A stretch of DNA of 64,000 nt from Thermomicrobium sp. 4228-Ro (GCF_026241205.1 NZ_JAPFQM010000001.1:248001-312000); one strand, 5' to 3'. Shown: positions 26,295 to 35,486, numbered from the stretch's first letter. Notes: generated by a model from the sequence alone, not told the origin. Made by a program: numbers and translations.

Positions 26295-28940
26295 TCAGCC
26301 CGCCGCTTCACCTCGGAGCTGCCGCTCAGCTTCGACGCGTGCTGCAGCCAGCGCTTCGTCCAGACGTCTCGGATCCGAGCCTCCACCCTGGGCGACCTCT
26401 GGTCGTCCTCCCCCCCGTCCACCGAGTACGGGAGCAGCCACCTGGACGATGCGGCCAGCATGAACACCGCGTTCAACCGCATCGCGCGTCGCCATGACCA
26501 GAATGGTCGGGCGACCTTCGATCGCCGTTCCCAGAATCACGACTCCAGATCCGATCCGATCGCGCAAGCGGTCACCGAGGCGCCGCAAGATATCGAGCGT
26601 GGGAACGTCGACTCGAGCACTCAGGATCCGGAAACCATCGACGCTTCCTGCTGACTGGACCAATGGTAGGACACGCTCGGCAGCCAGTTCCGTTGCGAGT
26701 CGCTCGATTTCCTTCGCCTGGTCCCGAACTGCTTCCTGTAATCGCTCGACCTGCTCCGGCAACTGCTCGAGCGACACGCGCAGTTGCCGCGCGACCCCAC
26801 TCGCGACATCGATCGTCTTTCGGGCAGCGCGAACCGCTGCTAATCCGGTAACCGCCTCGATCCGCCGCACACCACTCGCGATGCTACTCTCGTCCGTGAT
26901 CAGGAAATAGCCGATTTCTCCAGTATGAGCGACGTGCGTTCCACCACACAGCTCTTTGCTGAACGCGTCGATGGTGACGACTCGCACCGTTTGGCCGTAT
27001 TTTTCGCCGAAAAGTGCGATCGCTCCCTCGGCGAGCGCGTCGCGATACGGGAGATACCGTACCTCGACCGGCCAGTCCTGAACAATCTGTTCGTTGACGA
27101 GTTCCTCGATCGCACGGAGCTGATCCTCGCTCAGCGCATCCGGGTGAGCAAAATCGAAGCGCAGGCGGTCCGGAGCTACCAGCGAGCCGGCCTGGAGAGC
27201 ATGCTCACCGAGCACACGCCGCAGTGCAGCATGCAGGAGATGCGTCGCCGTGTGATTGCGCCGGATCGCTGCCCGCCGTTCGGCATCGACGATGGCGACC
27301 ACCGTCTGCCCCACCTGCACGTACCCCTCGCGCACCCGGCCTCGATGCACGATCAGCTCCGGAGTCGGTCGCTGCGTATCTTCAACGACGACGATGCCGG
27401 TATCGGCACGAATTTCACCGGTATCGCCGACCTGTCCTCCTGCCTCACCGTAGAACGGTGTGCGATCGAGGATGATCTCGACCTCGTCCCCCGCCTCCGC
27501 CACCGTCCGAAGCTCGTTCACATCGAGGATCCCAACGATCGCCGCCTCGGCCTGGGTGGTCTCATAACCGAGGAACTCCGTCGGGCGCTCCGAGAAACGT
27601 GCGTACAGCTCCGCTCGCTGCCGCTGTGTATCGGCGAAGCGTCCGACACTCGCGCGACTGAGTTGCCGCTGCCGTTCGAGCGCCCGCTCGAAACCCGCCC
27701 GATCGACCGTCAGGCCGGCCTCACGCGCCAGTTCTTCCGTCAGCTCGTAGGGGAAACCGTACGTGTCGTACAGACGGAACGCTTCGTCGCCCGGAATGAC
27801 CGTCTCCCCCGAACGCTGGAGTTGCTCGACCAATGCTTCGAAGCGGGCCAGTCCGGTCGCGAGCGTCCGCTGGAAATGCTCCTCCTCGTGCCGAATGACG
27901 CGATGGATCCGATCACGTTGTTCAGCGAGGTTCGGGTAGTAGTGCGCGAACATTTCGATGACAACGTCGGCGAGCCGTTCCAAGAATGGACGCTCGATGC
28001 CGAGCAGCCGGCCGTGCCGCACAGCTCGACGCAGCACACGCCGGAGCACATAGCCCCGCCCCTCGTTGCTGGGGAAGACCCCATCGCTGACGAGAAAGGT
28101 GACACCGCGAGCATGATCGGCGATGACGCGGAGCGAGCGGTCGATACGCCGATCGTCCTTGTAGCGCACGCCTGCGATCGTCGCCGCTTCACTCAGGATC
28201 GGGAAGAAGAGGTCGGTCTCGAAGACCGATCCCGCACCCTGCATGATGAGCGAAATCCGCTCCAGTCCCATGCCGGTATCGATGTTCTTGCGCGGCAGTG
28301 GACGCTGCGTCCCATCCGGTTCCTTGTAGAACTCCATGAAGACGAGGTTCCAGGTCTCGAGAAACCGCCCACAATCGCATCCCGGACCGCAGGTCGGCCG
28401 TCCACAACCGAATTCCGGCCCTCGGTCGTAGTGAATTTCGGAGTCCGGACCGTTCGGGCCAGTTTCCCCGACCGGGCCCCACCAGTTGTCCTCCAGCTTG
28501 AAGATCCGCTCGGGTGGTACGCCGATCACATCACGCCAATAGCGATAGGAAAAGTCGTCATCGGGATGCACTGTTGGGTACCACTTGTCTGCGGGCACCC
28601 CGAGCCATTCGGTGAGGAACTCCCAGGCCCAACTGATCGCTTCTGCTTTGAAATAGTCGCCGATCGAAAAGTTGCCCAACATCTCGAAGAAGGTGAGATG
28701 GCTCTCGTCACCAACCTCATCGATATCGACTGTTCGGAAACATTTCTGGATCGAGGTCAACCGTGTGTGCGGCGGACGTTCGAGCCCCAGGAAATATGGC
28801 ACCATCTGCTGCATTCCCGCTGTCGTGAGGAGCACGGTCGGGTCGGACGGAATCAGCGACGAACTCGGTACCTGCACGTGCCCACGTTCCGCGAAGAACT
28901 CGATGAACGCACGGCGGATTTCGCTGCTCTTCATCGCCAT
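26295..28940 (-). CDS. alaS: Alanyl-tRNA synthetase
   Basis: Charges tRNA-Ala and edits mischarged Ser/Gly. The 881-residue product has the class II catalytic domain (SSSLIPSDPTVLLTTAGMQQM; FEMLGNFSIGDYFK), a tRNA-recognition domain, and the editing-site HTATHLLH with downstream CGGTHVAHTG zinc ligands. The C-terminal C-Ala domain ends the protein. ATG at 28940 follows AGGGAG; an ATG two codons later is also possible. First gene of an operon with the baseplate-J-like gene and ruvX. Its promoter overlaps a perfect inverted repeat. Confidence 0.97.
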   Translation of the reverse strand: MAMKSSEIRRAFIEFFAERGHVQVPSSSLIPSDPTVLLTTAGMQQMVPYFLGLERPPHTRLTSIQKCFRTVDIDEVGDESHLTFFEMLGNFSIGDYFKAEAISWAWEFLTEWLGVPADKWYPTVHPDDDFSYRYWRDVIGVPPERIFKLEDNWWGPVGETGPNGPDSEIHYDRGPEFGCGRPTCGPGCDCGRFLETWNLVFMEFYKEPDGTQRPLPRKNIDTGMGLERISLIMQGAGSVFETDLFFPILSEAATIAGVRYKDDRRIDRSLRVIADHARGVTFLVSDGVFPSNEGRGYVLRRVLRRAVRHGRLLGIERPFLERLADVVIEMFAHYYPNLAEQRDRIHRVIRHEEEHFQRTLATGLARFEALVEQLQRSGETVIPGDEAFRLYDTYGFPYELTEELAREAGLTVDRAGFERALERQRQLSRASVGRFADTQRQRAELYARFSERPTEFLGYETTQAEAAIVGILDVNELRTVAEAGDEVEIILDRTPFYGEAGGQVGDTGEIRADTGIVVVEDTQRPTPELIVHRGRVREGYVQVGQTVVAIVDAERRAAIRRNHTATHLLHAALRRVLGEHALQAGSLVAPDRLRFDFAHPDALSEDQLRAIEELVNEQIVQDWPVEVRYLPYRDALAEGAIALFGEKYGQTVRVVTIDAFSKELCGGTHVAHTGEIGYFLITDESSIASGVRRIEAVTGLAAVRAARKTIDVASGVARQLRVSLEQLPEQVERLQEAVRDQAKEIERLATELAAERVLPLVQSAGSVDGFRILSARVDVPTLDILRRLGDRLRDRIGSGVVILGTAIEGRPTILVMATRDAVERGVHAGRIVQVAAPVLGGRGGGRPEVAQGGGSDPRRLDEALAAARVEAERQLRGEAAG

Positions 28941-29046
28941 CGATCTCCCTGCCCTGCAGCCGGTGACTGCCGTTCGCTTCGTTCTCGTGCGCGCACTCGC
29001 ATCAACAACCCGATTCTACCGGAGAGCAGCGACCGCCTCCATGCAG

Positions 29047-29080
29047 CCGGTGTACGTACGCAGTATGGTACGTACACCGG
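29047..29080. promoter_or_regulatory. Perfect 13-bp inverted repeat over the alaS promoter, candidate operator
   Basis: Left arm CCGGTGTACGTAC (29047-29059) and right arm GTACGTACACCGG (29068-29080) are exact complements around an 8-base centre. The alaS -10 box occupies the centre. The right arm lies in the -35/-10 spacer and the left arm spans the expected start site, so a bound protein would occlude RNA polymerase. Because transcription starts inside the left arm, the mRNA cannot form this hairpin. Confidence 0.75.
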
Positions 29081-29090
29081 TCAGCGTCAA
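29062..29090 (-). promoter_or_regulatory. Sigma-70 promoter of alaS
   Basis: TTGACG (29085-29090), 17-base spacer, CATACT (29062-29067) on the minus strand; leader of about 115 bases to the alaS ATG, too short and without motifs for a T-box. Confidence 0.7.
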
Positions 29091-29333
29091 GCTGCTCGCG
29101 CATCGAACCGTCCACTCGAGGGAAGCCTCACCTCAGGTGCTTCTCGCGGACGCTCGCGCAAAAGAGGTTCCAGCGTTCCCCCTGACTCGAGTTCACGACT
29201 GCGGGTGCCGCAGCGCCGAAACAGCAGCACGGCTCGTTGTCGCTCCCGCTCACCCACTCAGGTCTTCGTACGCAGGGGTACGGCTGCTATGCTGCAACCG
29301 GTCGGTGCGGTGCTGCGCAGATACGGAGGTTCG
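29091..29333. other. Intergenic region between alaS promoter and the antiporter gene
   Basis: No supported gene. A TATGCT hexamer at 29288-29293 is a possible -10 for the antiporter, but no good -35 is present. An open frame crossing this region on the plus strand continues antisense through alaS and is not credible as a gene. Confidence 0.5.
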
Positions 29334-31055
29334 GTGGAACGCGAGGTCATTTTCCTTCTCTTCATCATCGTCGTCGGCACAGCCATCGTTTTCGGGCTGG
29401 TAGCAGCCCGACTGCGCCAGCCTGTCATCATGGGATACCTCTTGGCTGGACTGGTGATCAGTCGCGTTCTCGAGCGATTCGGCACGGTCGAACCAGAAGT
29501 CGTGCAAGCCTTCGCTGATTTCGGTGTCACTTTCCTGATGTTCTCTCTGGGTGTTCACTTCTCGTTTCGAGAACTTGCCGAACTCCGCAAGATGGTCGTT
29601 CGTGGTGGACTGCTCCAGATCGGCCTAACCCTCACTGTCGCTTGGGTGATCTACCGAACACTTGGCTTGACCACGACACAAGCGTTCCTCTTAGCGGAGC
29701 TGTCCGCGATCTCGAGCTCGGTCATCGGTTTTACCCTGATGGAACTCCGGGGCACATTGTCCCAGCCAGCAGCCCGACCGACGGCAGCCATCCTGCTCGC
29801 ACAAGACATTGCAGTCATACCATTGGTAGCGATCATTCCGGCTCTTGCTGGTTCCAATCCGAACGAAGTCCTTTTCTCACTCGGACAATCGCTCGTGATC
29901 GCGGTGACTGCGTTGGTCGTCATCACCGTACTGGGTATTCGCGTCGTTCCGACGCTTCTCTTCCATATCGCCCGCATCGGCTCGCGTGAGCTGTTCTTGC
30001 TCAGCGTCGTGTTCTTCGCTATCGGTACAGCGATCGGCAGCGAATGGGCTGGCCTCTCCTTCGCGCTCGGTGCGTTCCTAGCTGGCATCGTTGTCTCGGA
30101 ATCGGAGTTCTCCTACCAAGTTCTCGGCGGTGTCCTGCCGCTGCGCGATGTATTCGGCGTCATGTTTTTCGCAGGCTTAGGACTCCTGGCCGATCCTACC
30201 GGTCTCCTCGAGGCCTGGCCATTGGCATTGGCGATTCTGGTCACAGTCACGCTGGTCAAGGGCTTCCTAGCTGCACTCGTCGTGACACTGCTCGGCTATC
30301 CACCGGCCATCGCTTTGCGTTCGGGAGCGTTTCTCGCGCAGATCGGTGAGTTCTCCTTCGTTCTTGGACTCCTGGGACTACAAGCGGGTATCATCGATCG
30401 TTCGACCTACAATGCGATGCTCGGTGCCGCGATCAGCTCGCTGCTCCTCAACACCTTGCTCCTGGCAATCGTCGACCGAGCACGGTGGATCCTGGAGCTG
30501 CCGCTGCGTCTCGTGGCGCGCCCGCCTGCGTTGCACGAGAGCGAGCGTCCGCCCACCGCGACCTTACGCGGACACGTCGTCGTCGCTGGTTACGGACGGG
30601 CAGGGCGCGAGGTGGGTCGTGTGCTCCAGCGCCGCGGCTTTCGTTTCGTCGTCATCGACCGAGATCCGGTCCTGGTGCGAGAACTCCGCCGTACCGGCAT
30701 CGAGGCGATTTATGGCGATGTCGCCAACGAGCAGGTGCTGCTCGCAGCGGGTATCCCGACGGCCCGCGTCTTCGTCGTTGCGATTCCCGATGCCTTCGCA
30801 GCCGAAACAGCCGTTCGCCTTGCACGCGCCATGAATCCCACGCTGGACATCATCGCGCGGGCCGATCGCCGTGCCGCCGTCGCCCGCTTGGTCGAAGCTG
30901 GCGCGACCGAGGTCGTTCATCCCAGCTTCGAGGCCGGATTGGAAATGATCCGGCATACGCTGCACCGCTTCGGCATGAGCATGCAAGAGGTCCAGGCCAT
31001 CGTTGCAGCTCGACGCGTCGACTACTACGAGGAGGAGGCCACGATCAGGGAATGA
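29334..31055 (+). CDS. CPA2-family cation:proton antiporter with RCK-N domain (KefB/YbaL type)
   Basis: Integral membrane exchanger, probably K+/H+ or Na+/H+. The 573-residue product has about a dozen hydrophobic helices with CPA2 motifs (FGVTFLMFSLGVHFSFREL; FLLAELSAISSSVIG; EWAGLSFALGAFLAGIVVS; LAQIGEFSFVLGLLG). A cytoplasmic Rossmann RCK-N domain follows (HVVVAGYGRAGREVGRVL). The protein ends soon after the RCK-N, so no RCK-C ligand domain follows. GTG at 29334 has GGAGG just upstream; ATG at 29289 would add 15 residues. The substrate cannot be fixed from sequence alone. Confidence 0.88.
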   Translation: MEREVIFLLFIIVVGTAIVFGLVAARLRQPVIMGYLLAGLVISRVLERFGTVEPEVVQAFADFGVTFLMFSLGVHFSFRELAELRKMVVRGGLLQIGLTLTVAWVIYRTLGLTTTQAFLLAELSAISSSVIGFTLMELRGTLSQPAARPTAAILLAQDIAVIPLVAIIPALAGSNPNEVLFSLGQSLVIAVTALVVITVLGIRVVPTLLFHIARIGSRELFLLSVVFFAIGTAIGSEWAGLSFALGAFLAGIVVSESEFSYQVLGGVLPLRDVFGVMFFAGLGLLADPTGLLEAWPLALAILVTVTLVKGFLAALVVTLLGYPPAIALRSGAFLAQIGEFSFVLGLLGLQAGIIDRSTYNAMLGAAISSLLLNTLLLAIVDRARWILELPLRLVARPPALHESERPPTATLRGHVVVAGYGRAGREVGRVLQRRGFRFVVIDRDPVLVRELRRTGIEAIYGDVANEQVLLAAGIPTARVFVVAIPDAFAAETAVRLARAMNPTLDIIARADRRAAVARLVEAGATEVVHPSFEAGLEMIRHTLHRFGMSMQEVQAIVAARRVDYYEEEATIRE

Positions 31056-31094
31056 GCGTCGTGTGCTCGAGACGGACGAGTGGCCGAGGGTCTC

Positions 31095-31124
31095 TTGCTC
31101 GCGTCTCGGCAGGCATGCTATACT
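31095..31124 (+). promoter_or_regulatory. Sigma-70 promoter of the stable-RNA operon
   Basis: TTGCTC (31095-31100), 18-base spacer, TATACT (31119-31124); start about 25 bases before tRNA-Leu. It probably drives tRNA-Leu, RNase P RNA and tRNA-His together. Confidence 0.72.
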
Positions 31125-31155
31125 ATGCGCTGCGAGCGGCAGACTCGCTCGACGT

Positions 31156-31239
<84 letters not shown>

Positions 31240-31269
31240 CCGCCGGTCCGGTGGCCAGTGGGCCACCGT

Positions 31270-31634
31270 GAGCGATGTCGGGCAGGGCGGTCGCTGGCAC
31301 CGCTGCGGTGCCAGAGGAAAGTCCGAGCTGCGCAGAGCAGGGTGCCTGGGGTGAACCCAGGGCAGCGGGGACCGGCGCCGCTGACAGTCCAGACGGGCAC
31401 GTCGGGGATGGCCCGGCGTGAGAGCAACAGAGACAATAACCGGGCATTGCCCGGGGTGAAAAGGGCAATCCTCCCCGCAGCAATCTCCGATCGGGCCGCT
31501 ATCAGGTTGCTCGCCGAGGCCCGAGGTTGAGAGCAGTCGCGGAGGTGACGAAGCGACCGTACGTGGTGCGGAAACCACGTGCGAGAGAGATGACCGCCAC
31601 GAACAGAACTCGGCTTACTCGCTCGACATCGCTC
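31270..31634 (+). ncRNA. rnpB: RNase P RNA, bacterial class A
   Basis: Catalytic RNA that matures tRNA 5' ends. The 5' strand of P1 (GAGCGATGTCG, 31270-31280) pairs perfectly with CGACATCGCTC at 31624-31634. The conserved CR-I element GAGGAAAGTCCGAGCT lies near 31312. ACAGAGACAATAAC is present centrally, and the 3' core is ACAGAACTCGGCTTAC near 31604. A T-rich stretch follows P1. It sits 30 bases after tRNA-Leu and 19 bases before tRNA-His. Confidence 0.95.
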
Positions 31635-31653
31635 GTTTCTTTTGTTGGAACGT

Positions 31654-31727
31654 GGTGCCTCTAGCTCAATTGGCAGAGCGCTGGACTGTGGATCCAGTGG
31701 TTACGGGTTCGAGCCCCGTGAGGCACC
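31654..31727 (+). tRNA. tRNA-His (anticodon GTG)
   Basis: The acceptor GTGCCTC pairs with GAGGCAC. The extra G(-1) at 31654 faces C73 at 31727, the histidine identity pair. Anticodon stem CTGGA/TCCAG with loop CTGTGGA; anticodon GTG. T-arm ACGGG/CCCGT with GGTTCGAG. Confidence 0.97.
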
Positions 31728-31733
31728 CCCGCC

Positions 31734-31756
31734 GCCCCGGCCGAGCCGGGGCTTTT
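31734..31756 (+). terminator. Rho-independent terminator of the stable-RNA operon
   Basis: Stem GCCCCGGC (31734-31741) with GCCGGGGC (31745-31752), 3-base loop, then TTTT, directly after tRNA-His. Confidence 0.85.
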
Positions 31757-31785
31757 CGTTCCTGCCGTGCACGATGGACTGACCG

Positions 31786-32334
31786 ATGCTGCACCGTCGC
31801 TGGATCGCCCTTCTCGCTCTCCTGGCGAGTCTTGCTCTCCTCGCTATCATCACTCCACTCACAACCTGCCAGCAACATCCATCTGCGACCGACGATCGTG
31901 CGGTATCGATAACCGCCGTACCAGGCCAACTCGAAGCTGAGCTTCGGGCGAGGCTGACTGCGGAGCCCGAGGATGTGGTGACCCTCCTCACGTTAGCTGC
32001 ACTGTATGCCCATACCGGTCGCCTGCGAGAAGCGATTCCGCTTTTCGAACGAGTGACCGCGCTCCGCCCTGACGATCTCGTAGTTCGCCTCAGCTACGCG
32101 CAAGCACTCCTCGCCAACGGCTACCTCGCCGACGCGGAAGCGCAACTACGCCTCGCGTTGCAGCTGGCCCCGGGAAACACGCAAGTCTTCTATCTCCTGG
32201 GCCAGCTCGCCGAACGACGTACCCCGCCAGACGTGGCAGCAGCTCGACACTGGTACGAGCAAGCGGCACGCGCGGGCAACGATCCCTACGCACGATCGGC
32301 TAGGCAACGCCTGCAAGATCTCGGGCAACCGTAG
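31786..32334 (+). CDS. TPR-repeat protein with N-terminal membrane anchor or lipoprotein signal
   Basis: The 182-residue product starts with a positively charged tip and a long hydrophobic segment (IALLALLASLALLAIITPL). This ends in a cysteine (LTTCQQ) that is a near-lipobox with a non-canonical threonine at -1. The remainder is two to three tetratricopeptide repeats: ALYAHTGRLREAIPLFERVTA, then ALLANGYLADAEAQLRLALQL, then a Sel1-like AARHWYEQAAR. It is probably exported, anchored and involved in protein-protein contacts. It lies between the stable-RNA terminator and the trm112-like gene. Specific function unknown. Confidence 0.75.
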   Translation: MLHRRWIALLALLASLALLAIITPLTTCQQHPSATDDRAVSITAVPGQLEAELRARLTAEPEDVVTLLTLAALYAHTGRLREAIPLFERVTALRPDDLVVRLSYAQALLANGYLADAEAQLRLALQLAPGNTQVFYLLGQLAERRTPPDVAAARHWYEQAARAGNDPYARSARQRLQDLGQP

Positions 32335-32373
32335 ACTGGTATCATCGCTGACGAGACGAACGGAGGAAACCAC

Positions 32374-32565
32374 ATGAAGCACCAGGATGTAGCCCTCGAT
32401 CCCGAGTTGCTCGAGATTCTCGCCTGTCCGGCTTGCCACGGTCGACTCGAACTCCAACAGCAGCGCCTCGTTTGTCTGACCTGTCGACGCCGGTATCCGA
32501 TTGAGGACGGCATCCCGATTCTGCTCGTCGAGGAAGCAGAACTCCCGGACGAAGACACTCCTTGA
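32374..32565 (+). CDS. Trm112/YcaR-family zinc-ribbon protein
   Basis: The 63-residue product carries two CxxC pairs (LACPACHG and CLTCRRRYPIEDGIPILL), the hallmark of the small Trm112-like family. In eukaryotes and archaea these activate methyltransferases; the bacterial role is poorly known. GGAGG lies 8 bases before ATG 32374. Its stop codon lies within the -35 box of the ruvB promoter. Confidence 0.87.
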   Translation: MKHQDVALDPELLEILACPACHGRLELQQQRLVCLTCRRRYPIEDGIPILLVEEAELPDEDTP

Positions 32566-32590
32566 CCAGAACATCTGTTCGCCGTATGCT
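32562..32590 (+). promoter_or_regulatory. ruvB promoter
   Basis: TTGACC (32562-32567), 17-base spacer, TATGCT (32585-32590). Thirteen of the 17 spacer bases are occupied by a LexA-type palindrome, a position where repressor would block RNA polymerase. Confidence 0.75.
32568..32581. promoter_or_regulatory. Candidate LexA (SOS) operator at ruvB
   Basis: AGAACATCTGTTCG contains GAAC-N4-GTTC, the half-site arrangement of the Bacillus/actinobacterial SOS box. The preceding CC is also shared with the box upstream of the Rad52-like gene (13 identical bases, CCAGAACATCTGT). Confidence 0.75.
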
Positions 32591-32629
32591 TTCGGAGAGT
32601 GACACGCCGAATGAATCGGGGAAAGTTGG

Positions 32630-33688
32630 ATGACCGAGCCGCGTATCGTCGCAGCACAACCGGACGCCAGTGAGCGACATCTGGAAGAATCGCTCCGGCC
32701 ACGTCGGCTCGCCGAGTACATCGGTCAGGATCGCGTCAAGGAGAGTCTCGCTATCGCGATTCGAGCAGCCCAGGATCGGGGTGAACCGCTCGATCACCTC
32801 TTGTTCTACGGTCCGCCCGGCCTCGGGAAAACGACGCTCGCCGGCATCATCGCTGCCGAAATGGGCGTCAATCTCCGGATCACCAGCGGCCCAGCGATCG
32901 AACGTCCAGGCGATCTCGTCTCGATCCTCACGAACTTGCGTCCCGGTGACGTGCTCTTCATCGACGAGATCCACCGGCTCAATCGTCTGGTCGAAGAGGT
33001 GCTCTATCCCGCTATGGAAGATTTCGCCGTCGACCTGGTCATCGGCAAGGGGCCGACTGCACGGAGCGTCCGCCTCTCGCTACCGCGTTTCACGCTCGTG
33101 GGTGCGACGACGCGACTCGCGTTACTCACCTCGCCGCTCCGCGACCGATTCGGTGCAACGTTCCGGCTCGATTTCTACGATCTCCCGGCCCTGCAAGCGA
33201 TCGTCATCCGGGCGGCGCGTATCCTCCAGGTTCCGATCACACCGGAGGGAGCCGAAGAGATCGCCCGCCGCGGACGAGGAACGCCCCGAATCGCGATCCG
33301 ACTCCTGAAGCGTGTCCGGGATTACGCCCAGGTACTCGCTGACGGAACGATCACGGCCGCCCTCGCTCGCGAGGCACTGGACCGTCTCGCCGTCGACGAG
33401 CTCGGACTCGACGATATCGATCGATTGATCCTGCGCACGATCGTCGAGAAATTCGACGGTGGTCCGGTCGGCATCCAAACGATCGCCGCAGCGACGAGCG
33501 AGGAAGCGGATACGATCGAAACGGTCTACGAACCCTATCTCATCCAGCTCGGTTTTCTCCAGCGGACACCGCGCGGCCGCGTCGCCACGCGCCGGGCTTA
33601 CGAGCATCTCGGCCTTCGCTACCCTGAAGACCGCCTCGCCGTCCGGCAAATGACACTGGAACGGCTGATCGAACCGGATGCGACGTGA
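32630..33688 (+). CDS. ruvB: Holliday junction branch-migration helicase RuvB
   Basis: AAA+ motor that drives branch migration with RuvA. The 352-residue product has the usual N-terminal [12 protein letters not shown], Walker [11 protein letters not shown] near residue 63, Walker B DEIHRL near 114, and sensor 1 GATTR. A C-terminal winged-helix domain ends the protein. ATG 32630 follows GGGGAAAG. The promoter carries an SOS-type operator. ruvA and ruvC are absent here. The stop overlaps the queA start (GTGA), so the two are coupled. Confidence 0.97.
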   Translation: MTEPRIVAAQPDASERHLEESLRPRRLAEYIGQDRVKESLAIAIRAAQDRGEPLDHLLFYGPPGLGKTTLAGIIAAEMGVNLRITSGPAIERPGDLVSILTNLRPGDVLFIDEIHRLNRLVEEVLYPAMEDFAVDLVIGKGPTARSVRLSLPRFTLVGATTRLALLTSPLRDRFGATFRLDFYDLPALQAIVIRAARILQVPITPEGAEEIARRGRGTPRIAIRLLKRVRDYAQVLADGTITAALAREALDRLAVDELGLDDIDRLILRTIVEKFDGGPVGIQTIAAATSEEADTIETVYEPYLIQLGFLQRTPRGRVATRRAYEHLGLRYPEDRLAVRQMTLERLIEPDAT

Positions 33689-34752
33689 CGATGAATGAGG
33701 AATTGACCTACCTGCTGGATGAGTACGACTACGAACTACCAGAAGAACTGATCGCTCAGGAACCGATCGAACCTCGTGACGCGGCTCGTCTCATGGTCGT
33801 CCGCCGCACGACCAGAACGATCGAACATCGTATCTTCCGTGAACTCCCGTCGCTGCTCGATCCCGGTGACCTCCTCGTCGTGAATGACTCGCGTGTCCTC
33901 CCTGCCCGGCTGTTCGGCATGCGGCACACTGGCGGCAAAGTGGAGATCCTCCTCGTCCAACCGCTGGAAGGCACGGTGACGTGGCTGGTCTTGGCACGAC
34001 CAGCTCGCCGTTTACGACCAGGGGAAACCGTCGCGATCCTCCCGCGCGATGGTACTGCAGCAGATCCAGCGTCAGCACGGATCGTCGAGCGACGCAGCGG
34101 GGGACAGGTCGTCGTCGAGCTCGATCCCATCGTCGCCGAGCGCCTCGACGCCTACGGTCATGTTCCGCTTCCTCCGTACATTCGGAAGCCTCTGCACGAT
34201 CCTGAGCGGTACCAGACGGTCTATGCGACCCACCCGGGTTCGGTGGCTGCCCCGACCGCTGGGCTCCATTTCACCGAGCGGCTGCTCGCTGAACTGCGTG
34301 ACCGCGGTATCGACATCGTCCCGTTGACGCTTCATGTCGGTATCGGAACATTCAAGCCGATCGAAGTCAAGGACGTCCGCCTCCACACGATGCATGCGGA
34401 GAGGTACCGCGTGCCCGCTGCGACGATCGACGCGATCCATCGAACGAAACGGACAGGGAAGCGCGTCGTCGCAGTCGGCACGACCGCTGCCCGCACGCTC
34501 GAATCGATCGCCGACGCGCTCGAGCGCGGCGAGGCTCGCGAGCTGACGGGTTGGACCGACCTGTATATTTACCCAGGCTACCGCTGGCGCGTTGTCGATG
34601 CGTTGATCACGAACTTTCACCTCCCCCGTAGCACGCTCATGCTGTTGGTCGCGAGCTTCGCCGGTCGAGACCTCATCCTCGAGGCTTACCGGGAAGCGGT
34701 TCGTGAGCGCTATCGTTTCTACAGCTTCGGCGACGCCATGCTGATTCTGTAG
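33685..34752 (+). CDS. queA: S-adenosylmethionine:tRNA ribosyltransferase-isomerase
   Basis: Makes epoxyqueuosine in tRNA wobble position 34 using the ribosyl group of SAM. The 355-residue product has the family start [12 protein letters not shown], then [26 protein letters not shown], the conserved [10 protein letters not shown] and a C-terminal [16 protein letters not shown] 33685 overlaps ruvB by 4 bases; ATG 33691 two codons later is an alternative. The ruvB-queA pairing is common in bacteria and would place queA under SOS control. Confidence 0.96.
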   Translation: MTMNEELTYLLDEYDYELPEELIAQEPIEPRDAARLMVVRRTTRTIEHRIFRELPSLLDPGDLLVVNDSRVLPARLFGMRHTGGKVEILLVQPLEGTVTWLVLARPARRLRPGETVAILPRDGTAADPASARIVERRSGGQVVVELDPIVAERLDAYGHVPLPPYIRKPLHDPERYQTVYATHPGSVAAPTAGLHFTERLLAELRDRGIDIVPLTLHVGIGTFKPIEVKDVRLHTMHAERYRVPAATIDAIHRTKRTGKRVVAVGTTAARTLESIADALERGEARELTGWTDLYIYPGYRWRVVDALITNFHLPRSTLMLLVASFAGRDLILEAYREAVRERYRFYSFGDAMLIL

Positions 34753-34784
34753 GAACTCCTTTCCCTCACACCGCGAAAGTAATA

Positions 34785-34828
34785 CGGGCAGGAACACCCC
34801 GCCCCGACGGGCAAGGCATTCCTGCCCC
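34785..34828. terminator. Branched hairpin between convergent queA and the Rad52-like gene
   Basis: Outer stem GGGCAGGAA (34786-34794) with TTCCTGCCC (34819-34827) encloses a smaller GCCC/GGGC stem. There is no T run on either strand, so it is a possible bidirectional 3' end of low certainty. Confidence 0.4.
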
Positions 34829-34852
34829 GCTCTGGTCAACAGGACGATCGGC

Positions 34853-35446
34853 TCAAGCAGCCTCGTGCGTCGTCCGGCGCTGTCGCAAGGCCTCGATCAG
34901 TGCGGAAGCATCCTGCCGAGCGAGCTCCTCCAGCCCCACCCCGTACTGCTCGCGGGCCTGCGCATCCAGCTCGTCCTCGCTCATCCCCAGACGCCGAGCC
35001 ATATCGCGCAGGTATTCGAGCTGTCGCGGTGTAGCCCGACCGCTGCCACGGCGACCGCCCAGTCGGCTCACGTCCACCGGCGTGTCTACAACCCGCTGTT
35101 CCGCAGCCCCGAATTCGAAATCCGGGCAGAACTGCGTGCCGTACCCGAGAGCAGCCAAGGCACGTCCGAGTGCCTTCGTCTCCGCTTTCTCCAAATAGTC
35201 CGTGAAGTCTTCAGCCGATTCGCTGCCCCATCCGGTTGCCGAGCCGCCACCCGGTATCCGCACACGAGCTCGGAAGACCGCCACGCCGTCGCGGTGCTCC
35301 ACGAGTTCGGTCTCGATCTCGCCGTCCGGATGATCGGTCCGGAACCAGAGGAGTCGCCACTTGACCTCGAGGTAGTCGTTCCCGTTGACCTTCATCAGGA
35401 ACTTCGACGGGTCGAACGCCTGCCGCTCGTTTCGGTCTGCTGCCAT
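34853..35446 (-). CDS. Rad52-like putative single-strand annealing protein
   Basis: The 197-residue product has an N-terminal domain ending in RVRIPGGG (61-68), GWGSESAE (72-79) and KAETKALGRALAALGYG (87-103). This order resembles Rad52 and phage ERF/Sak annealing proteins, where a glycine-rich loop precedes an A-x-TxAxxRAL helix. A C-terminal region (RATPRQLEYLRDMARRLG; LEELARQDASALIEALRQR) is like tails of phage recombination proteins. ATG 35446 is chosen because it follows a perfect TTGACA promoter; longer frames overlap the promoter and dnaN. It is divergent from dnaN and preceded by an SOS-type box. Annealing activity is inferred from motif resemblance only. Confidence 0.6.
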   Translation of the reverse strand: MAADRNERQAFDPSKFLMKVNGNDYLEVKWRLLWFRTDHPDGEIETELVEHRDGVAVFRARVRIPGGGSATGWGSESAEDFTDYLEKAETKALGRALAALGYGTQFCPDFEFGAAEQRVVDTPVDVSRLGGRRGSGRATPRQLEYLRDMARRLGMSEDELDAQAREQYGVGLEELARQDASALIEALRQRRTTHEAA

Positions 35447-35471
35447 GGTCTTCGCTCCGTTCCGATATACC

Positions 35472-35485
35472 AGAACATCTGTGCT
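35472..35485. promoter_or_regulatory. Candidate LexA (SOS) operator upstream of the Rad52-like gene
   Basis: AGAACATCTGTGCT, one mismatch from the symmetric ruvB box, just downstream of the -10 and across the predicted start site. Shares CCAGAACATCTGT with the ruvB operator. Confidence 0.65.
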
Positions 35486-35486
35486 A

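Noticed and set aside
26925-31055. Single 1376-residue plus-strand frame ending in the antiporter
   Set aside because: Its first 800 codons are antisense to alaS and have no coherent protein content; only the part from 29334 has antiporter motifs and a ribosome site.
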